Below, one piece after another: positions 33,952 to 43,532 of a DNA stretch of 64,000 nt. A program made the translations under genes and the position numbers. The notes under the pieces are model-generated. The model did not search any database. It saw nothing but the letters and a program-made list of their open reading frames with translations, and was not told the DNA's origin. Every line of letters starts with the position of its first letter. Positions within the stretch are counted from its first letter, which is position 1. Origin of the DNA: Desulfurobacteriaceae bacterium (GTDB lineage Bacteria > Aquificota > Aquificia > Desulfurobacteriales > Desulfurobacteriaceae); NCBI GenBank assembly GCA_027051905.1, contig JALUGO010000011.1, positions 1 through 64,000 on the forward strand. The letters are read 5' to 3'.

Positions 33952-36480
33952 TTGTTCAAAAACCCCTTCTTGGAGTCTGAGCGTATATGGGTTTTAGATG
34001 GCGGGATGGGGACAATGCTTATGAAGAAGGGGGTTGATGTTAATTTTGCACCGGAACTACTCAACGTAGAAAAGCCCGAAATTTTAAAAGAGATTCATTC
34101 TGAATATATAGAGGCAGGGGCAGACATAATAGAGACAAACACCTTTGGTAGTAACAGAATAAAACTTTCCCACTATGGATTGGAAAACAGAGTTAAGGAA
34201 CTTACAGCAGCTGGAGTTAGACTGGCAAGAGAAGTTGCTGGAAGCAGGGTTATGGTAGCTCTTTCAGTTGGTCCTACAGGAGTTTTTGTTGAACCGGTAG
34301 GTGATTATACTTTTGACGAAATAGTGGACGTTTTTAAAGAGCAAATAGAAGCTGGGGCAGAAGCGGGGGCGGATTTAATTCTCGTGGAAACAATGTCTGA
34401 TACAAAGGAAGCTAAGGCTGCTGTTGTTGCAGCTCAGGAAGTGTGTGATCTTCCCGTTATGGTCAGTATGACCTATCAGGAAGACGGAAGGACCCTCCTT
34501 GGAACTCCTCCTGAAGTCTCTGCTGCAATCTTTGAGGGTTTTGGAGTTGCTGCAGTTGGAGCCAACTGCTCGCTGGGTCCTGAAAGTTTTGTGGATATTG
34601 TAAAGAAGATGGCATCTGTAACGGAAACTCCTATAGTCGTTTACGCAAACGCCGGTCTTCCAATTCTGAAAGAAGGGAAAACCATCTATCCTGAACCTCC
34701 TGAAACCTTTGGAAGATACGCTGTTGAGTTTGTAAAGGCAGGGGCGAACATAATTGGAGGTTGCTGCGGAACAACTCCAGACCACATAAGAGCGATAAAA
34801 GAGGCGGTTAAAGGCCTTAAACCGATAGAAAGAGATCCCATCAGGGGAGTAAAAGTTGCAAGCAGAACGAAGCTGGTCTTTTTGGGAACCGGCCACCCTA
34901 CCAGAATGATAGGTGAGAGGATAAATCCTACAGGTAAGAAAAGGCTCCAAGAGGCTCTGAAAAAGGGGGATTTTTCTGTAATAAAGGAGGAGGCAAAAAA
35001 GCAGAAGGAGGAAGGAGCGGACCTTCTGGATGTCAACGTTGGCGTTCCCGGAATAGATGAATCTTCTGCTATGAAAGAGGCTGTGAAAGTTGTTATGGAA
35101 ACGACAGATCTTCCTATTGTTATTGATAGTAAGGATCCGAAAGCAGTTGAAGAAGCCCTGAAGATGTGCGATGGGAGGCCGATCGTTAACTCCTGTTCAG
35201 GAGAGGAGAAGGATATAGAGAACATTCTTCCTTTAGTGAAGAAATACGGAGCCAACGTTCTACTTCTTGCCATAGACGACGAGGGACTGAAAGAGAAGGC
35301 AGAGGAGAGGGTTGAGATAGTAGAGAGGCTTTTAAATGAGTGTGAGAGGTTAGGAATATCAAAGGATTCAACAGTTGCAGACGTTTTAAATCTTGCAGTC
35401 AGTGCAATGCCAGATTCCACCGTTGAGACTTTAAAGGCTATAAGGCTCGTTAAAGAAAAGTTCGGAATAGCCACAACCTTGGGGGTAAGTAACGTCTCCT
35501 TTGGTCTTCCTGCTCGTCCCCTTATAAACTCGGCTTTTATGGCGATGGCCATCTACAACGGGCTTGACTCAGGAATAGTTAATACGGGCGATTCCAGGAT
35601 GGTTGAGACGATATACGCTTCAGATGTTCTCGTGGGTAAAGACAGAGGTGCTCAAAGGTTTGTCGAAAAGTTTCAGAACTATAGACCTAAGGGGGAAGAT
35701 AAGGAGTGCAGAGAGCTCCTCAGGAAAATATGCCAGCTTACCTGTTCCTTTGTAAGTGGAGATAAGGTTTCTTTAGAGTTTGAGCCAAGGAAGGAGAAGA
35801 AAGAAGAGAATGGGGAGTCTAAAGAGGAGGAGGGAGTTCCCCCCGGCATTTTAGGTGAAATATTTAGGAAGGTTCTGGAAGGAGACAGAGAGGGAATTGT
35901 TGAACCGACGGAAAAAGCTCTATCGGAGTTTGATCCAGTTGAAATAAGTGACAGGGCCCTCATTCCAGCTTTGGACGTTGTCGGAAAGCGTTTTGAAAGG
36001 GGAGAGATATTCCTACCCCAGATGCTAAGGTCGGCTCAGGCCGTTCAATCTGCTTTTGAGATCTTGAAGAGGGAGATGAAGAAGAAGGGAGGAAACGTTA
36101 AACTCGGCGGGAAAATAGTTATGGCAACCGTTCATGGAGATGTTCATGAAATAGGGAAAAATATTGTGATAACTATGCTTGAAAATAGTGGTTTTGAGGT
36201 TATAGATCTTGGGACGAACGTTCCTCCTGAAAAAGTTGTTGAAGCAGTAAAGAGAGAGAAGGCAGACATTGTTGGACTTAGTGCTCTTATGACTACCACA
36301 CTTCCCTCAATGGAGGAAACGGTAAAAGCTATAAGAGAGGCTGGACTGGATATACCGGTAATTGTTGGAGGAGCGGTTGTAACTCCCGAGTATGCGGAGT
36401 CGATTGGCGGCATTTACGGTGAAGATGCTCAACAAGCTGTTAAAATTGTCAAAAAACTGCTCAAAGTGGAGGAGAAATGA
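33952..36480 (+). CDS. metH: B12-dependent methionine synthase lacking reactivation domain
   Basis: 842 residues. Order: homocysteine-binding (zinc Cys in GANCSLGP and GGCCGTTPDH, about residues 1-300), folate-binding (RINPTGKKR onward, to about 590), a charged linker, cobalamin cap, and B12-binding domain with DxHxxG in HGDVHEIGKNI. The protein ends directly after the B12 domain, so the AdoMet reactivation module of Escherichia coli MetH is missing, as in Thermotoga. Reactivation must depend on another protein or be unnecessary under low oxygen. TTG start; AGGAGG is 9 bases upstream. apt overlaps its end by 4 bases. Confidence 0.95.
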   Translation: MFKNPFLESERIWVLDGGMGTMLMKKGVDVNFAPELLNVEKPEILKEIHSEYIEAGADIIETNTFGSNRIKLSHYGLENRVKELTAAGVRLAREVAGSRVMVALSVGPTGVFVEPVGDYTFDEIVDVFKEQIEAGAEAGADLILVETMSDTKEAKAAVVAAQEVCDLPVMVSMTYQEDGRTLLGTPPEVSAAIFEGFGVAAVGANCSLGPESFVDIVKKMASVTETPIVVYANAGLPILKEGKTIYPEPPETFGRYAVEFVKAGANIIGGCCGTTPDHIRAIKEAVKGLKPIERDPIRGVKVASRTKLVFLGTGHPTRMIGERINPTGKKRLQEALKKGDFSVIKEEAKKQKEEGADLLDVNVGVPGIDESSAMKEAVKVVMETTDLPIVIDSKDPKAVEEALKMCDGRPIVNSCSGEEKDIENILPLVKKYGANVLLLAIDDEGLKEKAEERVEIVERLLNECERLGISKDSTVADVLNLAVSAMPDSTVETLKAIRLVKEKFGIATTLGVSNVSFGLPARPLINSAFMAMAIYNGLDSGIVNTGDSRMVETIYASDVLVGKDRGAQRFVEKFQNYRPKGEDKECRELLRKICQLTCSFVSGDKVSLEFEPRKEKKEENGESKEEEGVPPGILGEIFRKVLEGDREGIVEPTEKALSEFDPVEISDRALIPALDVVGKRFERGEIFLPQMLRSAQAVQSAFEILKREMKKKGGNVKLGGKIVMATVHGDVHEIGKNIVITMLENSGFEVIDLGTNVPPEKVVEAVKREKADIVGLSALMTTTLPSMEETVKAIREAGLDIPVIVGGAVVTPEYAESIGGIYGEDAQQAVKIVKKLLKVEEK

Positions 36481-37037
36481 GTTTTAATGAGACGGACTTA
36501 AACATTCATAAAGAGATAGAGGAGTTAAAATCCTTAATAAGGGATGTTCCGGATTTTCCAAAGCCGGGTATTGTTTTTAAGGACATCACCCCGCTTCTCC
36601 ATAAGCCCTGGGCTTTTCAGAAAGTCATTGACTACATAGGGGATAGATACATTGGGGCAGGTGTTGAGATAGTTGCAGGAATAGAATCAAGAGGGTTTAT
36701 ACTTGCAGCTGCGCTTGCCTATAAGATAGGTGCTGGTCTGGCCATAATTAGGAAGCCGGGAAAACTTCCCTATAAAACAATAAGTGCAACTTACACTCTG
36801 GAATATGGAGAGGATAAGATAGAGGTTCATGAAGATGCCATTCAGAAGGGAATGAAAGTTGTTCTCATCGATGACGTTCTGGCAACCGGTGGAACTATGG
36901 GGGCTGCCATTGATCTTGTTGAAAGGTTGGGAGGGAACATCATAAGTGTTGATTTTCTTTTAGAGCTTACATTCCTTGGGGGAAGAAAGAAAATTGAAGA
37001 GAGAGGATACCCTGTGTTCTCGCTTATAAAGTTCTAA
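36477..37037 (+). CDS. apt: Adenine phosphoribosyltransferase
   Basis: 186 residues. It converts adenine plus PRPP to AMP. Key motifs are GIESRGFILAAALAYKIG and PRPP loop VVLIDDVLATGGTMGAA; KPGKLPYKT is the flexible loop. The N-terminal ten residues are an extra extension. ATG overlaps the metH stop. Adenine may come from S-adenosylhomocysteine or methylthioadenosine breakdown, which could explain the metH pairing; inference. Confidence 0.96.
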   Translation: MSFNETDLNIHKEIEELKSLIRDVPDFPKPGIVFKDITPLLHKPWAFQKVIDYIGDRYIGAGVEIVAGIESRGFILAAALAYKIGAGLAIIRKPGKLPYKTISATYTLEYGEDKIEVHEDAIQKGMKVVLIDDVLATGGTMGAAIDLVERLGGNIISVDFLLELTFLGGRKKIEERGYPVFSLIKF

Positions 37038-37051
37038 AAAGGGAGTAAGAA

Positions 37052-38293
37052 ATGGGAAGAAGAGTTGTTGTTACAGGGCTGGGAGTGATTTCTCCGGTAG
37101 GGAGCTCCCTTGACAAATTCTGGGAGAATATAACCGCAGGAAAATCCGGAATTGGCAGAATTACAAAGTTTGATCCTGAAGGGTTTCCGGTTCAGATAGC
37201 CGGAGAAGTAAAAGACTTTGACCCTTTAGAGTATTTTGACAGAAAAGAGGTAAGAAGAACAGATCCTTTTATCCAGTTTGCTGTTGGAGCTGCCGTTCAG
37301 GCCGTTAAAAATGCTGGTCTTGAAGAGTCTGATATAGATAAGACCAGAGTAGGTGTTCTCATCGGTTCTGGAATTGGTGGACTCACTACCATAGAAGAGC
37401 AGCACAAGATACTTTTAGAGAAGGGGCCAAGGCGTATATCTCCCTTCTGTGTTCCCATGGAGATAATAAACATGGCATCAGGGATTGTTTCTATAAGGTT
37501 TGGATATAAAGGCCCTAATATCTCGGTAGTTACTGCTTGTGCAACAGGAACCCATGCAATAGGGGAAGCCTACAGAACGATTCAATATGGTGATGCGGAT
37601 GTTATGGTTGCTGGAGGATCCGAAAGCTGTATAACTCCTCTCTCTATTGCCGGTTTTGCTGCAGCTAAGGCTCTCTCCACCAGGAATGATGAACCTGAGA
37701 AGGCCAGCAGACCTTTCGAGAAAAATAGAGATGGTTTTGTAATGGGAGAAGGAGCAGGGATCGTTGTCCTTGAAGAGCTTGAACACGCAAAGAAAAGAGG
37801 AGCGAAGATTCTTGCTGAAATTGTAGGTTACGGAACGAGTGGAGATGCTTATCACATGACAGCTCCGGCACCTGAAGGAGAAGGAGCAGCACGGGCTATG
37901 ATAAACGCTTTAAAAGATGCTGGGATAAATCCCGAAGAGATAGATTACATAAACGCCCACGGAACCTCTACAAAGTTTAACGACCTGTTTGAAACGATGG
38001 CTATAAAGAAAGTCTTCGGGGATTATGCCTATAAAGTTAAAATAAGTAGCATTAAGTCTATGATAGGCCATCTTCTTGGAGCAGCTGGAGGAGTTGAGGT
38101 CGTCTCCTCTGTTATGACTATTCAAACGGGGATAATTCCTCCAACCATTAACTACGAAGAACCAGACCCTGAATGTGACCTTGACTACACACCTAATGAG
38201 GCGGTAAAGGCTGATGTTAGATACGTTCTAAAAAACTCGTTCGGTTTTGGCGGAACGAACGCCTGCCTCGTTTTAAAGAGGTATGAAGATTGA
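37052..38293 (+). CDS. fabF: Beta-ketoacyl-ACP synthase II
   Basis: 413 residues. The catalytic triad is Cys in [13 protein letters not shown], His in NAHGTST and His in [12 protein letters not shown]. It elongates fatty acids by condensing acyl-KASII with malonyl-ACP. It begins 14 bases after apt and its stop overlaps rnc. The order fabF-rnc is common in bacteria, with acpP often before fabF but not here. Confidence 0.97.
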   Translation: MGRRVVVTGLGVISPVGSSLDKFWENITAGKSGIGRITKFDPEGFPVQIAGEVKDFDPLEYFDRKEVRRTDPFIQFAVGAAVQAVKNAGLEESDIDKTRVGVLIGSGIGGLTTIEEQHKILLEKGPRRISPFCVPMEIINMASGIVSIRFGYKGPNISVVTACATGTHAIGEAYRTIQYGDADVMVAGGSESCITPLSIAGFAAAKALSTRNDEPEKASRPFEKNRDGFVMGEGAGIVVLEELEHAKKRGAKILAEIVGYGTSGDAYHMTAPAPEGEGAARAMINALKDAGINPEEIDYINAHGTSTKFNDLFETMAIKKVFGDYAYKVKISSIKSMIGHLLGAAGGVEVVSSVMTIQTGIIPPTINYEEPDPECDLDYTPNEAVKADVRYVLKNSFGFGGTNACLVLKRYED

Positions 38294-39006
38294 TAAGGAG
38301 TGAAAAAATAATAGAGCTCGAAAGGAAACTGGGTTATTCATTTAAAGACAAGGGGCTTTTGAAGCGAGCTTTAATTCATCGCTCTTTTGCTTTTGAAAAG
38401 GAAACCGGGGAGAACTACGAAGTTCTGGAGTTCTTGGGAGATGCCGTTATTGGTCTTATAGTAAGTGAAGAGTTAATTAAAAGGTTTCCTGATAAAAGTG
38501 AAGGAGAGCTTTCTCAGATTCGAGCATTTCTTGTTAGTGAACCCTCTCTTTCCGAGCTGGCAAAGACTATAGACCTTGGAAAGTTCATTTACCTTGGTAA
38601 AGGTGAAAAGAGGAGCGGAGGAAGAGAGAAGTCTTCACTACTGTGTGACGTCTTTGAGGCAGTTTTTGGTGCTATCTATCTGGATGCAGGTTTTGAAAAG
38701 GCTAAAGAGATATTCAGAGAAAAATTTCTGGAGAAACTTTGGGAAATACTTAAGAATGCTGTTACATACAAAGATTTCAAAAGTTATCTCCAGGAAGTTA
38801 CTCAGAGAGAGTTCAAAGAACTTCCCTCTTACAATCTCATTAGTGCAGAAGGTCCTGAGCATGCCAGAACTTTTCAGGTTGAATGCAGGGTTAAAGATTT
38901 GAAAACTGTTGGGGTTGGTCGTTCTAAAAAAGCTGCAGAACAGGAGGCAGCAAAAGAGATGTTGAAAGTTCTGGGGGTAATAGGTGAAAACACCACTTCA
39001 AGTTAA
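38290..39006 (+). CDS. rnc: Ribonuclease III
   Basis: 238 residues. It cleaves double-stranded RNA. The catalytic signature is [19 protein letters not shown] with [16 protein letters not shown], followed by a C-terminal dsRNA-binding domain ([15 protein letters not shown]). The usual TTG start at 38290 overlaps the fabF stop by 4 bases. However, AAGGAG at 38295-38300 sits 7 bases before AUA at 38308, which would start the protein at its first conserved residues ([10 protein letters not shown]). Either start is possible. Confidence 0.95.
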   Translation: MIRSEKIIELERKLGYSFKDKGLLKRALIHRSFAFEKETGENYEVLEFLGDAVIGLIVSEELIKRFPDKSEGELSQIRAFLVSEPSLSELAKTIDLGKFIYLGKGEKRSGGREKSSLLCDVFEAVFGAIYLDAGFEKAKEIFREKFLEKLWEILKNAVTYKDFKSYLQEVTQREFKELPSYNLISAEGPEHARTFQVECRVKDLKTVGVGRSKKAAEQEAAKEMLKVLGVIGENTTSS

Positions 39007-39553
39007 AATTGCCCTTGTTTCTTCCTCTCCAAGGAGGAGAGAGATACTTCAGATGGCAGGTTTTAACTTTAGGGTTTTAAAAATTGATGTTGAAGAAAAA
39101 AAATGTTCTTCTCCGTATGAAACTGCTGTGAAAAATGCAGAGTTGAAAGTTCTTGCCGCTAAGGAATTGGTAACTGATGGTGAGGTTGCTTTAGCAGCGG
39201 ATACAATTGTTGTCTTAGGAGACAGGGTTTTGGGAAAGCCGTCTTCTGCAGAAGAGGCTATTGAATTCCTTAAAGAGCTTTCAGGAGCATGGCACACAGT
39301 AATTACAGGGTTTGCACTCCTGTTGGATAGCAGGCTTGTGTCCTCTTTTGAAGAAAGTCGCGTTAAGTTTAAGAGGCTTTCCAAGGATGAAATTGAGTGG
39401 TATGTTTCTACAGGGGAACCTCTGGATAAAGCTGGAGCTTATGGGATTCAGGGGAAGGGGAGCCTTTTTATAGAAAGGATTGAAGGGGACTTTTTTAACG
39501 TTATGGGGCTACCTGTAAGTCGAATTTACGATATACTTACGTTAGAACTATAA
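38984..39553 (+). CDS. maf: Maf-family nucleotide pyrophosphatase
   Basis: 189 residues. Motifs SSSPRRREIL, AADTIVVLG and FNVMGLPVSRI match Maf. Family members hydrolyse modified or canonical NTPs (dTTP/UTP or m7GTP). GTG start inside rnc, overlapping it by 23 bases. It has the usual acidic residues. Confidence 0.93.
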   Translation: MKTPLQVKIALVSSSPRRREILQMAGFNFRVLKIDVEEKKCSSPYETAVKNAELKVLAAKELVTDGEVALAADTIVVLGDRVLGKPSSAEEAIEFLKELSGAWHTVITGFALLLDSRLVSSFEESRVKFKRLSKDEIEWYVSTGEPLDKAGAYGIQGKGSLFIERIEGDFFNVMGLPVSRIYDILTLEL

Positions 39554-39572
39554 AGAAACGAGGAAGCAGGAG

Positions 39573-40292
39573 ATGGATTTAGGGGCTATAACTTTAGTTG
39601 TTGCAATAGCTTTTGCCGGGGCTGGTATTGTTGTAGGTATTCTGATCGCGAAGTTGCTGGAAGGGAGAGAAAATCGCCGTCCTGATGCTGAGGAGTTGAA
39701 GGAGAAAGTTGAAGGATTATCGGACAGAATACTTATGCTGGTAGAGGAGATTAATAAAAAGCTTAAGAAGTTGGAAGCTGACCAGGTAGAAGAGCTCAAA
39801 AGAGAAGTTGGTAATTTGATGACGGAAGTAGAGAGACTTAAGGAGGCTCTGCACCACCTTGATATTACAGAAAGTAGTGTTCAGGCTATTGAGAGGGCAA
39901 GTAGTGCGCTTCAGGAGCTGGAGTTTAATATACCTAGAATAGACAGTTCTCTTCTTACCCAGGTTAAAGATAACCTGTTGATTCTCAGAAACGATGTAGA
40001 AAATCTACTGAACAAAAATAAGAGGTCTAAAGCTTCTGGCGTAGATCAGGCTTTGATTGAAGCTGTTCTCAATTCAATAAATACGGCAATTGAGCTTTCC
40101 AAAAAGTTAAATACTTCTTCGGTTAAAAGTGAGCTTACTGTTTTTGCCAACTCGTTGAGAAGCGAAGATTTGGCTTCCCTTGTAAAAGAGCTGGATGTTC
40201 AATCTCTTGACTCAAAAGAGCTTGTTGTTTTACTTGAGGATGTGAGAAAAAAGTTAGAGGGAGCAAGGAATGAAGCTTCTATACGTGGATGA
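39573..40292 (+). CDS. Single-TM coiled-coil protein, unknown function
   Basis: 239 residues. An N-terminal membrane segment (residues 5-27, AITLVVAIAFAGAGIVVGI) is followed by long charged helices (KEKVEGLSDRILMLVEEINKKL, EELKREVGNLMTEVERLK) suggesting a cytoplasmic coiled coil, and a final helical region. There are no cysteine motifs. Its 3' end overlaps by 23 bases the response-regulator gene, so the two probably work together, for example as a membrane scaffold and its signalling partner. No family is recognised. Confidence 0.6.
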   Translation: MDLGAITLVVAIAFAGAGIVVGILIAKLLEGRENRRPDAEELKEKVEGLSDRILMLVEEINKKLKKLEADQVEELKREVGNLMTEVERLKEALHHLDITESSVQAIERASSALQELEFNIPRIDSSLLTQVKDNLLILRNDVENLLNKNKRSKASGVDQALIEAVLNSINTAIELSKKLNTSSVKSELTVFANSLRSEDLASLVKELDVQSLDSKELVVLLEDVRKKLEGARNEASIRG

Positions 40293-41028
40293 TAAAAAGA
40301 CATGGCACAAGCTCTTTGAGATCGTTCTCTCATTGAGAGGAATTGAGGTTCTCCATGCCTATACTCCAAAGGAAGCTTTGAATGTTGCTTCTTCTGAGAG
40401 ACCGGATGTTGCCGTTGTTGATGTTTCTCTCGTTAACGGAACTGCTTATGATCTGGTTCCAGATTTACTGAATTTGGGAATACCAGTTGTTGTTATAGGC
40501 TACCCTTCTGAAGGTTTTGACCGGGGGAAGTTAGCTTCCATTGGGGTTTACGACTCTCTTGAGAAACCGTTTACGGTAGAGGAGTTTATAGAGTTGCTTA
40601 GAAGAGTTAAAAGAGAGGCTCCTAAACCTGAAGAGAGATTGGAGCTTGTTCTTCCCGAAACAAGAGAGTCAGAAGTTTTGAGTATTGAATCTGTAGAACC
40701 TGTTGAGGTTCATTCTGAAGTTGAGGAGACATCTTCTGAGATACCTGTAATTCCTGTAGAAGAATATGAAGAAAAGGTTCCTGTTGTTCCTGTGGAGCCA
40801 GAAGAAGAGGAATCTCAGATGACAGAAGTGGAAAAAATTAAAGAAGAAGCTGTTGGTAAGGTAAAAGAAGAGGTGGAAGGTAAAGTTAAAGAGGTTTCAG
40901 GTATAGAACTTCCTGAGGACAAACTAGAGAACATAATAAGAGAAGTGGCTTGGGAGGTTGTTCCAGAAATAGCTGAAAGAATAATCAGGGAAGAGATTGA
41001 AAAGCTGATAAGGAGCCGTCTCGCCTGA
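40270..41028 (+). CDS. Response-regulator receiver protein with C-terminal helical tail
   Basis: 252 residues. A CheY-like receiver (residues 1-110) holds acidic pair Asp7-Asp8, phosphoacceptor Asp51 (VAVVDVS) and Lys99 (EKP); the usual Thr/Ser at the end of strand 4 is Gly77. A Glu/Val/Pro-rich linker (residues 115-205) is followed by a helix VAWEVVPEIAERIIREEIEK near the end. A similar EVVPE-AE-II-EEI tail is known to me from deltaproteobacterial signalling proteins and loosely recalls PopZ-type helices. No DNA-binding domain. Function, possibly polar localisation or pilus/flagellar control, is inferred. Confidence 0.72.
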   Translation: MKLLYVDDKKTWHKLFEIVLSLRGIEVLHAYTPKEALNVASSERPDVAVVDVSLVNGTAYDLVPDLLNLGIPVVVIGYPSEGFDRGKLASIGVYDSLEKPFTVEEFIELLRRVKREAPKPEERLELVLPETRESEVLSIESVEPVEVHSEVEETSSEIPVIPVEEYEEKVPVVPVEPEEEESQMTEVEKIKEEAVGKVKEEVEGKVKEVSGIELPEDKLENIIREVAWEVVPEIAERIIREEIEKLIRSRLA

Positions 41029-41514
41029 ATGTTCAGAGTAGGAATAGGTTACGATGTTCATGCTTTAGAACCTGGTTACGATCTCATTATTGGTGGGGTA
41101 AAAATTCCTCACGAAATGGGGCTTAAAGGCCATTCTGACGCTGACGTTTTAGTCCACGCTATCTGTGATGCTCTTTTAGGGGCTCTCTCTTTAGGAGACA
41201 TAGGTCAACATTTTCCTGATACAGATCCTCAGTTTAAAGGAATTTCAAGCCTGAAACTCCTCTCCCGTGTTTCTAAGCTCATCAGAGAGAAAGGTTATAC
41301 CGTTGTTAACGTGGATTCAGTTATTGTTGCCCAGAGGCCTAAACTTGTTCCCTTCATAAATAAAATGAGGGAGAATATCTCATCTGTTCTTGCTATACTT
41401 CCCTCTCAGGTTTCCATAAAGGCTACAACAACCGAAGAGCTTGGTTTTGAGGGCAGAGAGGAGGGAATCTCTGCTCAAGCGGTGGTTCTTCTAGAACAGA
41501 TTCAGGGAGGTTAG
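41029..41514 (+). CDS. ispF: 2-C-methyl-D-erythritol 2,4-cyclodiphosphate synthase
   Basis: 161 residues. MEP-pathway enzyme making MEcPP, the substrate of IspG also encoded here. Zinc ligands DVHAL (Asp-x-His) and His in [18 protein letters not shown] are seen, with [14 protein letters not shown] near the end. The ATG immediately follows the stop of the response regulator (TGA-ATG). Confidence 0.97.
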   Translation: MFRVGIGYDVHALEPGYDLIIGGVKIPHEMGLKGHSDADVLVHAICDALLGALSLGDIGQHFPDTDPQFKGISSLKLLSRVSKLIREKGYTVVNVDSVIVAQRPKLVPFINKMRENISSVLAILPSQVSIKATTTEELGFEGREEGISAQAVVLLEQIQGG

Positions 41515-41515
41515 T

Positions 41516-41953
41516 TTGGCAATGGACATAAACGAGATAATGGAAATCATTCCTCACAGGTATCCTTTTTTGCTTGTGGATAAAATCGTTGAGTTTGAAC
41601 CGAAAAAAAGGATAGTCGGCATTAAAAACGTTACCATGAACGAGCCCTTCTTTCAGGGGCACTTTCCGGGGCATCCTATTTTTCCGGGAGCTCTCCTCAT
41701 AGAAGCTATGGCGCAGGTTGGATGCATTCTTATGTTCAAGTCTTTCAACATCTCTCCAAAAGAGTATGTTGTTTACTTTATGGGCATTGACAGAGCCCGT
41801 TTCAGAAAACCGGTAAGACCTGGAGACACAGTAAAGTTTATCCTTGAACCTAAAGTAATAAAGAGCAGAATGTCAAAGATGAGAGGAGAGGCATACGTTG
41901 GGGAAGACCTTGTCTGTGATGCGGAAATTATGGCAATGGTAACGAGGAAGTGA
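41516..41953 (+). CDS. fabZ: 3-hydroxyacyl-ACP dehydratase FabZ
   Basis: 145 residues. Hot-dog fold with [16 protein letters not shown] and the catalytic [21 protein letters not shown]. It dehydrates 3-hydroxyacyl-ACP in fatty acid synthesis and competes with LpxA/LpxC for substrate. TTG start after CAGGGAGG; an ATG lies two codons later. It is followed by lpxA, the conserved fabZ-lpxA order. Confidence 0.96.
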   Translation: MAMDINEIMEIIPHRYPFLLVDKIVEFEPKKRIVGIKNVTMNEPFFQGHFPGHPIFPGALLIEAMAQVGCILMFKSFNISPKEYVVYFMGIDRARFRKPVRPGDTVKFILEPKVIKSRMSKMRGEAYVGEDLVCDAEIMAMVTRK

Positions 41954-42729
41954 TGGTAAATGTTCACCCACTGGCCGTTGTTGAAAAGGGGGCAGAGCTT
42001 GATGAAGGGGTTGTTGTGGAGCCCTTTGCCTACGTGGGAAGTGGGGTAAAAGTAGGAAAGGGAACGGTTATCAGGAAGGGGGCGGTTATTGAGGGAAGGA
42101 CAACAATAGGGGAGAACTGCGAGATTTTCGCCTCTCACATAGGAGTTGTTCCGCAAGACCTGAAGTTTAAAGGGGAGGACACGGAAGTCGTTATAGGTAA
42201 CGGCGTTAGAGTTCGTGAGTATGTAACCATACATAAAGGAACGGAAGGAGGAGGAGGTTTAACTTACATTGGAGATAACGTTCTTCTTATGGCCTACGTT
42301 CACGTTGCCCACGACGTTAAGATAGAGAAAAACGTTGTAGTTGCCAATGCTGTTCAAGTTGCCGGTCATGTTGAGATTGGGGAGTATGCCGTTATTGGTG
42401 GTTTAACCGGTATTCATCAGTTTGTTCGAATAGGTAAACACGCAATGATAGGAGGTGCCTCTGCCGTTCACAGAGACGTTCCTCCTTTTTCCGTTGCCCA
42501 GGGTAACAGAGCAAGGCTTGAAGGTATTAACATTATCGGCCTTAAAAGGCGCAGTTTCAGCAGAGAAACGATAAGGGCTCTAACCACTGCTTTTGAAATG
42601 ATATTTAAAACGGATGAGCCGCTCCTTGTTTCACTGGGTAGAGTTGAAGAGGAGTTCAACGACGTTCCTGAAGTTCTTGAGATGGTTGAGTTTATAAGGA
42701 AGAGTAAAAGGGGAATCTGTCCGGCTTGA
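41953..42729 (+). CDS. lpxA: UDP-N-acetylglucosamine O-acyltransferase
   Basis: 258 residues. First lipid A enzyme. It is a left-handed beta-helix made of hexapeptide repeats; the catalytic His is in YVHVAHDVKI, with GIHQFVRIGKHAMIGG and DVPPF seen further on. The ATG forms TGATG with the fabZ stop. This confirms an outer membrane with lipid A, consistent with hldE in the window. Confidence 0.96.
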   Translation: MVNVHPLAVVEKGAELDEGVVVEPFAYVGSGVKVGKGTVIRKGAVIEGRTTIGENCEIFASHIGVVPQDLKFKGEDTEVVIGNGVRVREYVTIHKGTEGGGGLTYIGDNVLLMAYVHVAHDVKIEKNVVVANAVQVAGHVEIGEYAVIGGLTGIHQFVRIGKHAMIGGASAVHRDVPPFSVAQGNRARLEGINIIGLKRRSFSRETIRALTTAFEMIFKTDEPLLVSLGRVEEEFNDVPEVLEMVEFIRKSKRGICPA

Positions 42730-43532
42730 AGTTAGATAAAGAGTCTCTTAAAGGAAAACTGGTTTTTTTAGGAACTGCCGGTGCCCGTTATGTGGCTTTT
42801 GGTTTTGAGAGACAGGCTGGCGGTCTCTATTTTGGTTTTCCCTCCGTAAACATCCACGTTGATCCGGGACCCGGAGCCTTTGTCCATTCCCACAAAAAAG
42901 GCATTGAGCCATACTGGACAGATGTTGTGATTCTTTCCCATCGCCACTTAGACCACTGTGCGGACGTTAATCACATTTTAGAGGCTATGACTCTGGGGGG
43001 TAAGAAAAAGAAAGGACTTCTTTTATGTCCTTCAGACTGTATTGACAGCGATCCCGTTGTTCTTGAGTATACAAGGAAGAACATCGACAGGGTTGAGGTA
43101 GTAGAGGAAGGAAGGGAAGAACCCCTTTCGGAAGAGCTTACAGTTTCTTTTCCTTTGAGACACGTTCATGGCGTTGAGACATATGGAGTTGCTTTTAAAT
43201 GGAGAGAAAAAGTTTATAGCTATGTTTCTGATACGAAGTTTTTCGACGGAATCCTCTCTGCATACAAAGATTCCAGCCTGCTGATTCTCAATACAACTCT
43301 TCTAAAACCCAATTCCAGAATTGACCACCTTTCGGCTGAAGATGCGAAAGTTATAGTTGGTGAGTTGAAGCCGGAACTTGCCGTTCTTACCCACTTTGGC
43401 AGAACAATGCTCTCTGCAAAGCCCTGGGAAGTTGCCCTTTCTATCTCCAGAGAAACAGGGGTTAAAGTAATTGCAGCTTACGATAACATGATACTTGACC
43501 TTGAAACCCTCTCAGTTGTGAGGCAGAGGTGA
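42726..43532 (+). CDS. Metallo-beta-lactamase-fold hydrolase (RNase Z/PhnP-like)
   Basis: 268 residues. It has LSHRHLDHCADVNH (HxHxDH variant H-R-H-L-D-H), HVHGVETYG, VSDTKFFDG and LTHFGRTM, which are the dinuclear-metal ligands of the MBL fold. It resembles RNase Z- or PhnP-like phosphodiesterases but lacks a clear exosite arm. Substrate unknown. TTG start overlaps lpxA by 4 bases and the stop overlaps the next gene by 4 bases. Confidence 0.82.
   Translation: MKLDKESLKGKLVFLGTAGARYVAFGFERQAGGLYFGFPSVNIHVDPGPGAFVHSHKKGIEPYWTDVVILSHRHLDHCADVNHILEAMTLGGKKKKGLLLCPSDCIDSDPVVLEYTRKNIDRVEVVEEGREEPLSEELTVSFPLRHVHGVETYGVAFKWREKVYSYVSDTKFFDGILSAYKDSSLLILNTTLLKPNSRIDHLSAEDAKVIVGELKPELAVLTHFGRTMLSAKPWEVALSISRETGVKVIAAYDNMILDLETLSVVRQR

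Noticed and set aside
34686-35552. 288-codon open frame on the minus strand inside metH
   Set aside because: It is a shadow of metH with Ser/Phe-rich composition and no Shine-Dalgarno or family.
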